Shown here piece by piece: positions 42,127 through 48,371 of a stretch of 48,371 bases of DNA; the first letter of the stretch is position 1, and each line of letters begins with the position of its first letter. Both the position numbers and the translations under genes were made by a program. This DNA is from Oscillospiraceae bacterium (GTDB lineage: Bacteria; Bacillota; Clostridia; Oscillospirales; Acutalibacteraceae). A model generated the notes under the pieces. That model had not been told where the DNA came from. It made no database searches and was given only the letters and a program-made list of their open reading frames with translations. The DNA lies in NCBI GenBank assembly GCA_029012445.1, contig JAQXMC010000020.1:1-48371 (forward strand). The letters are read 5' to 3'.

Positions 42127-42255
42127 ACTGTTATCCTCCTTAATATGAAAAATAAGCGGCTCTGCACACAAAAGGCCGGAAGTATGCGCGCCGGTGTCAA
42201 AAACGGCAAAACGGATTTTTCGTTTCTGTTTTTGACGCTTGTCTGAAACAAGAAA

Positions 42256-42284
42256 ATAATAACACAGTCCTCCGCTTTTTTCAA
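42256..42284 (-). promoter_or_regulatory. Promoter of the Big_2 surface protein gene
   Basis: On the minus strand TTGAAA (42284-42279), 17-nt spacer, TATTAT (42261-42256). The leader to the ATG is about 125 nt. Confidence 0.6.
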
Positions 42285-42542
42285 GTCAAAAAAGCCACAT
42301 TTGACTGCTAAGGCAAAAATTAACAAAAAGTTTGTCTGCATGACAAAATCAAAATATATTATCATTAGGTCGGAAACGGAAGAATTAACAATTCGTTTAT
42401 GATAAAGAAATATCTGAAATCAAAAATTGCTATGATTTAAAGGCGCTTCAAAGTCAAAAATAATTAAGGAAGCTTTGAAACATTGAATAAAAATGCACAA
42501 AAAATAAGCGCATTTTTTGTCAGATTATATATCAAAAAAGGC

Positions 42543-42571
42543 TTTTCAAAATGCGGGTTTAGTGATATAAT
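42543..42571 (+). promoter_or_regulatory. Promoter of murA
   Basis: TTTTCA (42543-42548), 17-nt spacer, TATAAT (42566-42571). It starts the mRNA near 42578, which argues against the ATG at 42580 as the translation start. Confidence 0.55.
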
Positions 42572-42645
42572 ATCCTGGTATGTATAATGGAAATTTATCC
42601 TTAAGAGCATTTAATATAAACATTTTCGGGAAAGTAGGGATTGAT

Positions 42646-43935
42646 TTGGAAAAAATCGTGATCCGCGGCGGCAACAGGCTGACGGGCGAAGTTGATATCA
42701 GCGGAGCCAAAAATTCGGTCGTTGCCATAATTCCCGCCACACTTCTGGCGCAGGACACATGCCGGATCGAGAATATCCCTGACATCAGCGATGTCAGCTG
42801 TATGATTCGTATTCTCCATCAGATGGGTGCAGATATTAAATATATAAACAAAAGCACAATAGAGATCAACACAAAGGGCGTCAATTCATATATCGTTCCC
42901 CTTGAGATGACCAAGCAGCTGCGTGCCTCATACTATCTTATAGGTGCGCTTCTGGGGCGTTATAACAGAGCCAAGGTTGCTCTTCCTGGCGGCTGTGATT
43001 TCGGCGTACGCCCGATCAATCTGCATATAAAGGGCTTTGAGCTTCTCGGTGCAAAGATCAATGTTGAAAAAGCAATGATCAACGCCAAGGCCGATAAGCT
43101 GACGGGAAGCTCGGTATATATGGATCAGGTCTCTGTCGGCGCAACGATAAACGTCATGCTCGCCGCAGTCAAGGCGAGGGGACTGACTATCATCGAAAAC
43201 GCCGCCAAGGAGCCGCATATAGTCGATCTTGCGAACTTTTTGAATGCTATGGGCGCCGATGTCAGAGGAGCCGGAACAGATGTTATCAAGATTCACGGAG
43301 TCAGCGAGCTTCACGGGTGCACATACTCAATAATACCCGATCAGATCGAGGCGGGCACTTATATGGTTGCGGCAGCAGCCACAAAAGGCGATGTGCTTGT
43401 CAGAAATGTCATTCCGAAGCATCTTGAAGCCATTTCGGCGAAGCTTGAGGAATGCGGCGCAAGGGTAACAAGATATGACACGGCTATTCGCGTCACTGCT
43501 GACGGCAGACCGAAAAAATGCAATATAAAAACTATGCCTCATCCGGGTTTTCCGACAGATATGCAGCCTCAGATGGCCGTTCTTCTCGCACTTGCAGACG
43601 GAACGAGCGTCATAAACGAGGGCGTGTGGGATAACCGCTTCAGATATGTCGAGCAGCTGACGAGAATGGGCGCCGATATTCAGGTCAACGGAACGGTCGC
43701 TGTCATTCAGGGCGTCGAGGAGCTGATCGGCTCACCCGTCAGGGCGGACGATCTCAGAGCGGGAGCGGCAATGCTGATCGCAGGTCTCGCCGCAAGAGGC
43801 ACAACGGAAATTGAAAATGTCGTCTATATCGACAGAGGATATGAAAACTTTGTCGAAAAGCTCAGGGCGCTCGGCGCGGATATATACCGCAAGGAATTCG
43901 CCGAGGTCAAAAACGATAATAAAAACATAGGCTGA
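42646..43935 (+). CDS. murA: UDP-N-acetylglucosamine 1-carboxyvinyltransferase
   Basis: 429 residues from a TTG start. It transfers enolpyruvate from PEP to UDP-GlcNAc, the first committed step of peptidoglycan synthesis. Lys22 (SGAKNS) and Cys117 (ALPGGCDFGVRP) are the catalytic residues; Cys117 is also the target of fosfomycin. MEKIVIRGG is the standard start; AGGGA lies 5 nt before the TTG at 42646. The longer frame from ATG 42580 begins almost at the predicted transcription start. Followed by a terminator at 43940-43965. Confidence 0.95.
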   Translation: MEKIVIRGGNRLTGEVDISGAKNSVVAIIPATLLAQDTCRIENIPDISDVSCMIRILHQMGADIKYINKSTIEINTKGVNSYIVPLEMTKQLRASYYLIGALLGRYNRAKVALPGGCDFGVRPINLHIKGFELLGAKINVEKAMINAKADKLTGSSVYMDQVSVGATINVMLAAVKARGLTIIENAAKEPHIVDLANFLNAMGADVRGAGTDVIKIHGVSELHGCTYSIIPDQIEAGTYMVAAAATKGDVLVRNVIPKHLEAISAKLEECGARVTRYDTAIRVTADGRPKKCNIKTMPHPGFPTDMQPQMAVLLALADGTSVINEGVWDNRFRYVEQLTRMGADIQVNGTVAVIQGVEELIGSPVRADDLRAGAAMLIAGLAARGTTEIENVVYIDRGYENFVEKLRALGADIYRKEFAEVKNDNKNIG

Positions 43936-43939
43936 TCCA

Positions 43940-43965
43940 GCGGGGCGGACTGAGTGTTCCGCCCC
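43940..43965 (+). terminator. Terminator of murA
   Basis: CGGGGCGGA pairs with TTCCGCCCCG around a short loop, followed by weak T's (ATATCATTTT). Confidence 0.6.
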
Positions 43966-44034
43966 GATATCATTTTGACCGGGAACGCCCGGCTTTTGCT
44001 ATTACATTATAATATATAGAAAAGGAAGATAATC

Positions 44035-44826
44035 TTGGCTCGTTTTTGCTCACTTTTTTCCTCATCGTCGGGGAACAGCACATACATAGGTACTGCCGGC
44101 GGGGGAATACTGATAGACGCGGGAGTGTCGGCGAAAAGAATAACACAGGCGCTAAGTGACAGAGATATCCCGCCGGAAAGCATAAAGGCTATATTCGTCA
44201 CCCACGAGCATTCGGATCATATAAAGGGCATCAGAGTTTTTGCGTCAAAATTTTCAATTCCGGTCTTTGCGACCGAGGGAACGCTGAGGGGGCTGGAGGA
44301 AAGCGGCGCTCTTAGCGGAAAATTTCCCTGCGATGTTATAACGCCCGATGGCGTTGAAGTCTGCGGAATGATCATAAATCGCTTCTCAACTCCGCACGAC
44401 AGCTATGAAAGCTGCGGCTACACGGTCGGAATGCCGGACGGCAGAAAAATAGCCGTCGCAACGGATATAGGGCATATGACAAATGAGATAATGACCGCCT
44501 TAACCGGCTGCGATCTTGTGATGATCGAGTCAAACCACGATATCGGTATGCTGCAGAACGGCGACTATCCTTATTATTTAAAGCGTCGCATACTTTCGGA
44601 TACCGGTCACTTATGCAACGAAGCCTGCGGTGACGCCGTTGCGCAGCTGATCGGAAGAGGCACAACAAGATTCTTTCTCGGGCATCTGAGCGAGCATAAC
44701 AATATGCCCGATCTTGCTTACAGAACAAGCTGCTGGGCGCTTTCGCAGCAGGGCGCCGTGGCCGATCGGGATTATAAGCTGGCGGTCAATCCGCCGGAGA
44801 ACTTTGATCCTGTCATAAGGTTTTAG
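44035..44826 (+). CDS. MBL-fold metallohydrolase (YycJ-like)
   Basis: 263 residues. The N-terminal RFCSLFSSSSGNSTYIG and the metal site THEHSDHIKGI (HxHxDH, about 56-61) with later LVMIESNHD and FLGHLSEHN histidines mark the YycJ/WalJ group of metallo-beta-lactamase-fold nucleases or hydrolases. The start is TTG with GGAAG 7 nt upstream. It is followed 8 nt later by rlmH, a neighbour pair also seen in B. subtilis-type genomes. No WalRK two-component genes are in the window. Confidence 0.93.
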   Translation: MARFCSLFSSSSGNSTYIGTAGGGILIDAGVSAKRITQALSDRDIPPESIKAIFVTHEHSDHIKGIRVFASKFSIPVFATEGTLRGLEESGALSGKFPCDVITPDGVEVCGMIINRFSTPHDSYESCGYTVGMPDGRKIAVATDIGHMTNEIMTALTGCDLVMIESNHDIGMLQNGDYPYYLKRRILSDTGHLCNEACGDAVAQLIGRGTTRFFLGHLSEHNNMPDLAYRTSCWALSQQGAVADRDYKLAVNPPENFDPVIRF

Positions 44827-44834
44827 GTGATGAG

Positions 44835-45311
44835 ATGAACATAACTCTTATTTGCGTCGGAAAGCTCAAAGAAAAATATCTTGCCGACGCCTGCAGCGAA
44901 TATATAAAGCGCCTGAGCGCATACAAATTAAATGTGATCGAGGTTGCGCCCGAAAGGCTCGGCGACTCACCGACCGACGGCGAAATCAGAGCCGCTCTTG
45001 AAAAAGAGGGCAGAAAAATCATTGAAAAGCTGCCCAAGAGCTCGTTTGTCTATGCAATGTGTGTTGAGGGCAGACAGAGAACGAGCGAGGAGCTGAGCGC
45101 CGAGATAGACAAAATAAAGCTCGGCGGAACAGGCAGCGTGACATTTATCATCGGCGGCTCGTTCGGACTCAGCGATGAAGTGAAGCAAAAGGCTGACGAA
45201 AAGCTCTCAATGAGCAGAATGACTTTCCCTCATCAGCTTGCAAGGGTTATGTTGCTTGAACAAATATACAGAGCCGCGCAGATAAGTCTCGGAACAAGAT
45301 ACCACAAATAG
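44835..45311 (+). CDS. rlmH: 23S rRNA pseudouridine-1915 N3-methyltransferase
   Basis: 158 residues, SPOUT fold, methylates position 1915 in helix 69 of 23S rRNA. MNITLICVGKLKEKYL at the start, FIIGGSFGLSDEV (SAM-binding knot) and SRMTFPHQLARVMLLEQIYRA are the signatures. The C-terminus GTRYHK differs from the usual PYHK by one residue. It begins 8 nt after the MBL stop, so the two genes form an operon. Confidence 0.96.
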   Translation: MNITLICVGKLKEKYLADACSEYIKRLSAYKLNVIEVAPERLGDSPTDGEIRAALEKEGRKIIEKLPKSSFVYAMCVEGRQRTSEELSAEIDKIKLGGTGSVTFIIGGSFGLSDEVKQKADEKLSMSRMTFPHQLARVMLLEQIYRAAQISLGTRYHK

Positions 45312-45364
45312 AGAGCGCTTTTCAGCCGAATTTTTGTAGGATTTCACAATAAAATATAAAATCC

Positions 45365-45393
45365 TTGACAACGATTTACCAAGCTGATATAAT
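45365..45393 (+). promoter_or_regulatory. Perfect consensus promoter upstream of the ABC transporter
   Basis: TTGACA (45365-45370), 17-nt spacer, TATAAT (45388-45393). Confidence 0.9.
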
Positions 45394-45408
45394 TTAGCTT
45401 CGTAGGGT

Positions 45409-45447
45409 AAGGGCGCCGTGCATTTTTGCAATGCGCCTTTCTTTATT
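45409..45447 (+). terminator. Leader terminator or attenuator
   Basis: GGCGC...TGCA pairs with TGCA...GCGCC with a 2x2 internal mismatch, and TTTCTTTATT follows. It sits very close to the promoter, so transcripts ending here would be about 45 nt. Confidence 0.5.
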
Positions 45448-45626
45448 ATTAAGCTGTCGCTGAGTTCTGTTTCCGGCGGATATGATCGGATCCGGATGTC
45501 TGAGCTGACCGCTGTGCGACCGTCGTTTTCATATGAAACCGCAGCTTTTCCGGAGAAGCGGGCGGTGCCGCATGAAAGCAGCGGTTTGAAAGCGGAGCAT
45601 GAGCCGGAACGGATATGTGTAACATG

Positions 45627-45651
45627 TTGTATAAACCGTATATTTATACAA
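45627..45651 (+). promoter_or_regulatory. Inverted repeat, possible operator
   Basis: TTGTATAAA (45627-45635) and TTTATACAA (45643-45651) around CCGTATA. AT-rich and symmetric, with some likeness to ArgR-type boxes, but no regulator is known. Confidence 0.45.
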
Positions 45652-45730
45652 TAAGTATATCTTTTAATTTGACATGCGCATAAGCCCGGCGGCAAGAAAA
45701 AAACATTCATATTTTCAGGGGGTAAACACA

Positions 45731-46519
45731 ATGAAAAAATTATTGGCAATTTTCATGGCAGCGGCAATGCTCGTTCTTTGCTTTGCGGCTTGCGGCGCTT
45801 CGGACAGCGGCAAGGATCCGGCAGCAACCGGCAAGAAGTATCTCATCTATTCGGATAACTCTTTCGCTCCGTTTGAGTTCCTTGACACGACAACTAATGA
45901 ATACACAGGCGTTGATGTTGATCTTCTCGCGGCTGTCGCAAAGGATCAGGGCTTTGAGTATGAGATCAAATTCGAGGGCTTTGACGCCGCAATGGGCGCA
46001 GTTCAGTCAGGTCAGGCCGACGCTATGATCGCAGGCATGACTATCAAGCCCGAAAGACAGGAAACCTTCGATTTCTCAGACGGCTATTTTGAGGACGGTT
46101 CTATCCTTGTTGTCGCTTCTTCAAATGATTCGATCAAGTCTGAGGCAGACCTCCGGGGCAAGAAGGTCGCAGCTAAGGTCGGCACTACCAGCACCGATTA
46201 CGCAAAGAGCATAATGGATAAATACGGTTTTGAGATCACCTATTTTGAGAGCTCACCCGAAATGTATCAGGCAGTTGTCAACGGCAACGCAGACGCTTGC
46301 TTTGAAGATTATTCGGTTATCGGCTGGGCTATCAAGAATGACTCAATGGCGCTCAAGACTGTCGGTGAAGTCGTCAATCCCGGTTCCTACGGCTTTGCGG
46401 TCAAGAAGGGCACAAATCCGGAGCTGATCAAGCTGTTCAACCAGGGCCTTGCTAACTTAAAGGCAAACGGTGAATACGAAAAGATCCTCAACAAGTACGG
46501 ATACACGGCTGCTAAATAA
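45731..46519 (+). CDS. Polar amino-acid ABC transporter substrate-binding lipoprotein
   Basis: 262 residues. Lipoprotein signal with lipobox LVLCFAACG (Cys21). The mature part is an SBP_bac_3 domain: IYSDNSFAPFEFLDTTTNEYTGVDVDLL, MIAGMTIKPERQETFDFSDGYFEDG and DLRGKKVAAKVGTTSTDYAKS are typical. It binds a polar amino acid or cystine-like substrate outside the cell. ATG 45731 has GGGGG 7 nt upstream; the frame is open 19 codons further up. First gene of a three-gene import operon with separate permease and ATPase. Confidence 0.95.
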   Translation: MKKLLAIFMAAAMLVLCFAACGASDSGKDPAATGKKYLIYSDNSFAPFEFLDTTTNEYTGVDVDLLAAVAKDQGFEYEIKFEGFDAAMGAVQSGQADAMIAGMTIKPERQETFDFSDGYFEDGSILVVASSNDSIKSEADLRGKKVAAKVGTTSTDYAKSIMDKYGFEITYFESSPEMYQAVVNGNADACFEDYSVIGWAIKNDSMALKTVGEVVNPGSYGFAVKKGTNPELIKLFNQGLANLKANGEYEKILNKYGYTAAK

Positions 46520-46563
46520 GCCTTGCCGGACGGCGCAAAATTTTTGAAAAGATAAAAAACACA

Positions 46564-46602
46564 TGCGGTGGTTTCTTAAAATAAAATCACCGCAAATTTT
46601 TA
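46564..46602 (+). terminator. Partial terminator between the binding protein and the permease genes
   Basis: TGCGGTGGTTT pairs with AAATCACCGCA (one G-U), followed by AATTTTT. It allows more binding protein than permease to be made from one promoter. Confidence 0.65.
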
Positions 46603-46619
46603 GTTAAGAGTGGATTAAA

Positions 46620-47318
46620 TTGGATTTTACAAGAGTTTTTGAAAATGCGACTCCGCTTATGCTCAAGGGACTGAAAGTGACAATACTCATTTCGGTTCTC
46701 GCTATTGCCATAGGCATGGTCATAGGCTGTGTGACCTGTATGCTCGGAAGATCGAAGCATCGTATTCTGAAGATAATTTCCGGCGTTTATGTCTGGTGCA
46801 TCAGAGGTACGCCGATGATAGTTCAGGGCTTTCTGATGTTCTTCGCGTTTCCCCAGGTGATACAGAGATTTATTTCTCCGAGCTTCACGATATCGCCTTT
46901 TGCGGCGGGTTTGCTTACCCTTTCGTTCAATGCCGGTGCGTACATGTCGGAAATATTCCGCGGCGGCATCGACGCCGTGAGCCACGGCCAGATCGAAGCG
47001 GCGAGAAGTCTCGGCATGAGTCAGAGCAGAACGATGCTGAAGGTCGTCTTTCCGCAGGCGTTCAAGATCTGCATTCCGTCGCTCGTCAACCAGTTCATCA
47101 TCACGATAAAGGATTCGTCTATCCTTTCCGCTATCGGCCTTCCGGAGCTTGTCAACCAGACCAAGGTTTATGTCGGCGGTACCTATGACTTTTTCCCGGC
47201 GTATATCACGGTCGCAGGTTATTATCTTGTCATCATCTCAATACTGATGGTGATATCAAAATTTGTAGAGAAGAAGTTTAGTTATGACAAAAAAAGTAGT
47301 AGTAAAGGATCTTTATAA
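46620..47318 (+). CDS. Polar amino-acid ABC transporter permease
   Basis: 232 residues, His/Glu/Gln/Arg permease family (HisM type) with about five helices. The ABC permease loop [21 protein letters not shown] (about 122-142) is clear, and the N-terminal [18 protein letters not shown] is the family start. Translation begins at TTG with only AGTGGA as weak ribosome binding site. The 3' end overlaps the ATPase gene by 35 nt. Confidence 0.94.
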   Translation: MDFTRVFENATPLMLKGLKVTILISVLAIAIGMVIGCVTCMLGRSKHRILKIISGVYVWCIRGTPMIVQGFLMFFAFPQVIQRFISPSFTISPFAAGLLTLSFNAGAYMSEIFRGGIDAVSHGQIEAARSLGMSQSRTMLKVVFPQAFKICIPSLVNQFIITIKDSSILSAIGLPELVNQTKVYVGGTYDFFPAYITVAGYYLVIISILMVISKFVEKKFSYDKKSSSKGSL

Positions 47319-48015
47319 GAGCTTCGGTGATCTCGATGTGCTAAAAGGCATCAGCGCCGAGATCAACGAGGGCGAAGTCGTTTGTCTCATAGGCCCCTCG
47401 GGCAGCGGCAAGTCGACATTCCTGCGCTGTCTCAACAGGCTTGAGGAATCGACCTCGGGAACTATATTGGTCGACGGCTTCGAGATTTCCGATAAAAAGC
47501 TCGACATAAATAAAACGAGAGAAAATATCGGCATGGTGTTCCAGCAGTTCAATCTTTTCGCTCATCTGACGGTCAAGAAGAATATAATGCTTGCGCCGGT
47601 CGACAGAAAAAAGATGACAAAGGCCGAGGCTGAGAAGAAAGCTCTTGAGCTTCTCGACAGAGTCGGGCTGAAGGATAAAGCGGATTATTATCCTCACCAG
47701 CTTTCAGGCGGTCAGCAGCAGCGTGTTGCCATTGCCCGCGCGCTTGCGATGAACCCCGATATCATGCTCTTTGACGAGCCGACCTCCGCTCTCGATCCCG
47801 AAATGGTCGGCGAAGTTCTCCAGGTCATGAAAGAGCTGGCTCAGGCCGGCATGACTATGGTCGTTGTCACTCACGAGATGGGCTTTGCCCGCGATGTTGC
47901 CGACAGAGTTATATTCATGAGCGATGGAGTTATCGTCGAACAGGGAACGCCGGAGGAGATATTCACATCTCCGAAAGAGCAGAGAACAAAGGACTTTCTC
48001 AGCTGTGTTCTTTAA
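47284..48015 (+). CDS. Polar amino-acid ABC transporter ATP-binding protein
   Basis: 243 residues. Walker [10 protein letters not shown] (37-45), Q-loop [10 protein letters not shown], signature [15 protein letters not shown], Walker [15 protein letters not shown] and the H-loop [10 protein letters not shown] are all intact. GlnQ/HisP type. Its ATG lies 35 nt inside the permease gene. Last gene of the operon, ended by a terminator at 48031-48064. Confidence 0.97.
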   Translation: MTKKVVVKDLYKSFGDLDVLKGISAEINEGEVVCLIGPSGSGKSTFLRCLNRLEESTSGTILVDGFEISDKKLDINKTRENIGMVFQQFNLFAHLTVKKNIMLAPVDRKKMTKAEAEKKALELLDRVGLKDKADYYPHQLSGGQQQRVAIARALAMNPDIMLFDEPTSALDPEMVGEVLQVMKELAQAGMTMVVVTHEMGFARDVADRVIFMSDGVIVEQGTPEEIFTSPKEQRTKDFLSCVL

Positions 48016-48030
48016 TTACGGATTATATTT

Positions 48031-48066
48031 TATCGCGCGGTGTTTTCGGCTGCGCGATATTTTTAG
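48031..48066 (+). terminator. Terminator of the ABC transporter operon
   Basis: TATCGCGC pairs with GCGCGATA, followed by TTTTTAG. Confidence 0.75.
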
Positions 48067-48074
48067 CAATACAA

Positions 48075-48141
48075 GGGGCGGCGGGCGCGGTTCAGTGCCC
48101 GCCGCCCCTGAAGCGAGCCGGAAAATGCTTTTCCGGCTCGC
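48075..48141. repeat. Two tandem perfect hairpins
   Basis: GGGGCGGCGGGC/GCCCGCCGCCCC (48075-48108) and GCGAGCCGGAAAA/TTTTCCGGCTCGC (48113-48141), perfect 12 and 13 bp, with unrelated sequences. Confidence 0.7.
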
Positions 48142-48155
48142 CTGAAACTGCAAAA

Positions 48156-48183
48156 GAGGGACGGTGCATTTGCGCCGTCCCTC
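48156..48183. repeat. Hairpin abutting repeat copy 2
   Basis: GAGGGACGGTGC pairs with GCGCCGTCCCTC (one G-U) around ATTT. It ends at the first base of the CAGACTG that begins the repeat. Confidence 0.7.
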
Positions 48184-48371
48184 AGACTGTCGATAAAGGC
48201 GCCCGAACGCATATAAATAAAAAGACTGAATATAATGTCTGATTATTTCAAGCGCAATCCGCAAACAGTTTCGGCTACATGGTTATATACCATGTAGCCG
48301 AAAGCTTATATGCTTGGCATTTTTTCGGTCTCGGAGTACCTTTGTACGCCTGTCGACCGAAGAAAATGCCA
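48183..48371. repeat. Structured intergenic repeat, copy 2 (cut by the window end)
   Basis: 189 nt alignable end to end with 14604-14803. The internal hairpin is 48269-48283 with 48289-48303 (15 bp) and has a different sequence from copy 1 but still pairs. GCATATAA (48209-48216) can pair with TTATATGC (48306-48313). The 3' hairpin (48315-48371) is conserved in sequence. Confidence 0.75.

Larger units (their letters stand above)
42127..42645. other. Divergent region between the Big_2 protein gene and murA
   Basis: 519 nt, AT-rich. It holds a promoter for the Big_2 gene (42256-42284, minus) and one for murA (42543-42571). The remainder has no convincing ORF or structure. Confidence 0.5.
45312..45730 (+). 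promoter_or_regulatory. Long leader of the amino-acid ABC transporter operon
   Basis: It contains a perfect promoter (45365-45393), a terminator-like hairpin 15 nt after the start (45409-45445) and a 9-bp inverted repeat (45627-45651) before the first gene. The 78-codon frame at 45418-45654 has no ribosome binding site and overlaps the hairpin; I do not call it. I recognised no T-box, SAM or lysine riboswitch. Confidence 0.55.
48016..48371. other. Intergenic region with a hairpin cluster and repeat copy 2
   Basis: No gene. It holds four successive hairpins (48031-48059, 48075-48108, 48113-48141, 48156-48183), then the structured repeat to the window end. Confidence 0.7.

Noticed and set aside
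41099..42148. Plus-strand ORFs and near-repeated DNA in the Big_2 gene, considered as a gene or CRISPR-like array
   Set aside because: The repeats encode Ig-like domains on the minus strand, have diverged codons, and the unit length is about 250 nt without spacers.
42123..42365. 80-codon minus-strand ORF upstream of the Big_2 gene
   Set aside because: It spans the promoter and leader and overlaps the signal-peptide start; no good start site.
45418..45654. 78-codon ORF in the ABC transporter leader
   Set aside because: The ATG lies inside the terminator stem and no Shine-Dalgarno precedes it; the protein looks random.
45312..45730. T-box or amino-acid riboswitch before the ABC transporter
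   Set aside because: I found neither the T-box antiterminator sequence nor a lysine/SAM/glycine riboswitch core; the leader remains unexplained.

Overview
The window looks like a chromosomal segment of a spore-forming, low-to-mid-GC Firmicute of class Clostridia, most like the Oscillospirales/Ruminococcaceae gut lineage. This placement is inferred from gene content: spoIIP and gpr, a pyruvate phosphate dikinase, cell-surface proteins with Big_2, FN3 and leucine-rich repeats, an intracellular GH3 glycosidase, and the classic rimP-nusA-rnpM-L7Ae-infB-rbfA-nrnA-truB-ribF operon. No 16S gene is present, so the species is not determined.

Layout. 1-4.4 kb: a stack of intrinsic terminators, ppdK (minus) and divergent galM. 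4.4-8.0 kb: a tiny Cys-rich membrane protein, then two exported proteins that share a C-terminal domain with a third one at 39.4-42.1 kb. 8.2-13.5 kb: an accessory, more AT-rich stretch with a DMT transporter, an orphan Imm-5-like immunity protein, azlCD, a small charged protein fused at DNA level to a broken PD-(D/E)XK-type nuclease gene, and a cupin. 13.4-14.9 kb: a Thr-rich lipoprotein gene followed by a structured intergenic repeat whose second copy ends the window. 14.9-23.5 kb: the translation/transcription operon (minus), with ribF fused in frame to a HAD hydrolase gene. 23.6-29.4 kb: Na+/Ca2+ exchanger, ABC-F ATPase, a small beta-rich protein, a MATE pump and a YabE-like G5/3D cell-wall protein. 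30.0-36.2 kb: GH3 beta-glucosidase, tRNA-Val, an APC permease divergent from a LysR regulator, and a helical ferritin-like protein. 36.3-39.2 kb: the sporulation cluster (gpr, spoIIP and a small membrane protein in the yqxA position) divergent from rpsT. 39.4-45.3 kb: a Big_2 surface protein, murA, an MBL hydrolase and rlmH. 45.3-48.0 kb: a polar amino-acid ABC importer with a long structured leader.

How it works together. The minus-strand operon supplies ribosome maturation and initiation factors, oligoribonuclease, tRNA pseudouridylation and flavin cofactors from one strong promoter. The three exported proteins combine different extracellular modules with one unrecognised C-terminal domain of about 190-260 residues, and look like members of a surface-protein family of this lineage. 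The most noteworthy non-coding signal is the repeat at 14604-14803 and 48183-48371: a roughly 190-200 nt element with an internal hairpin that differs between the copies by compensatory changes, a conserved long 3' hairpin, and clusters of unrelated perfect hairpins at its edges.
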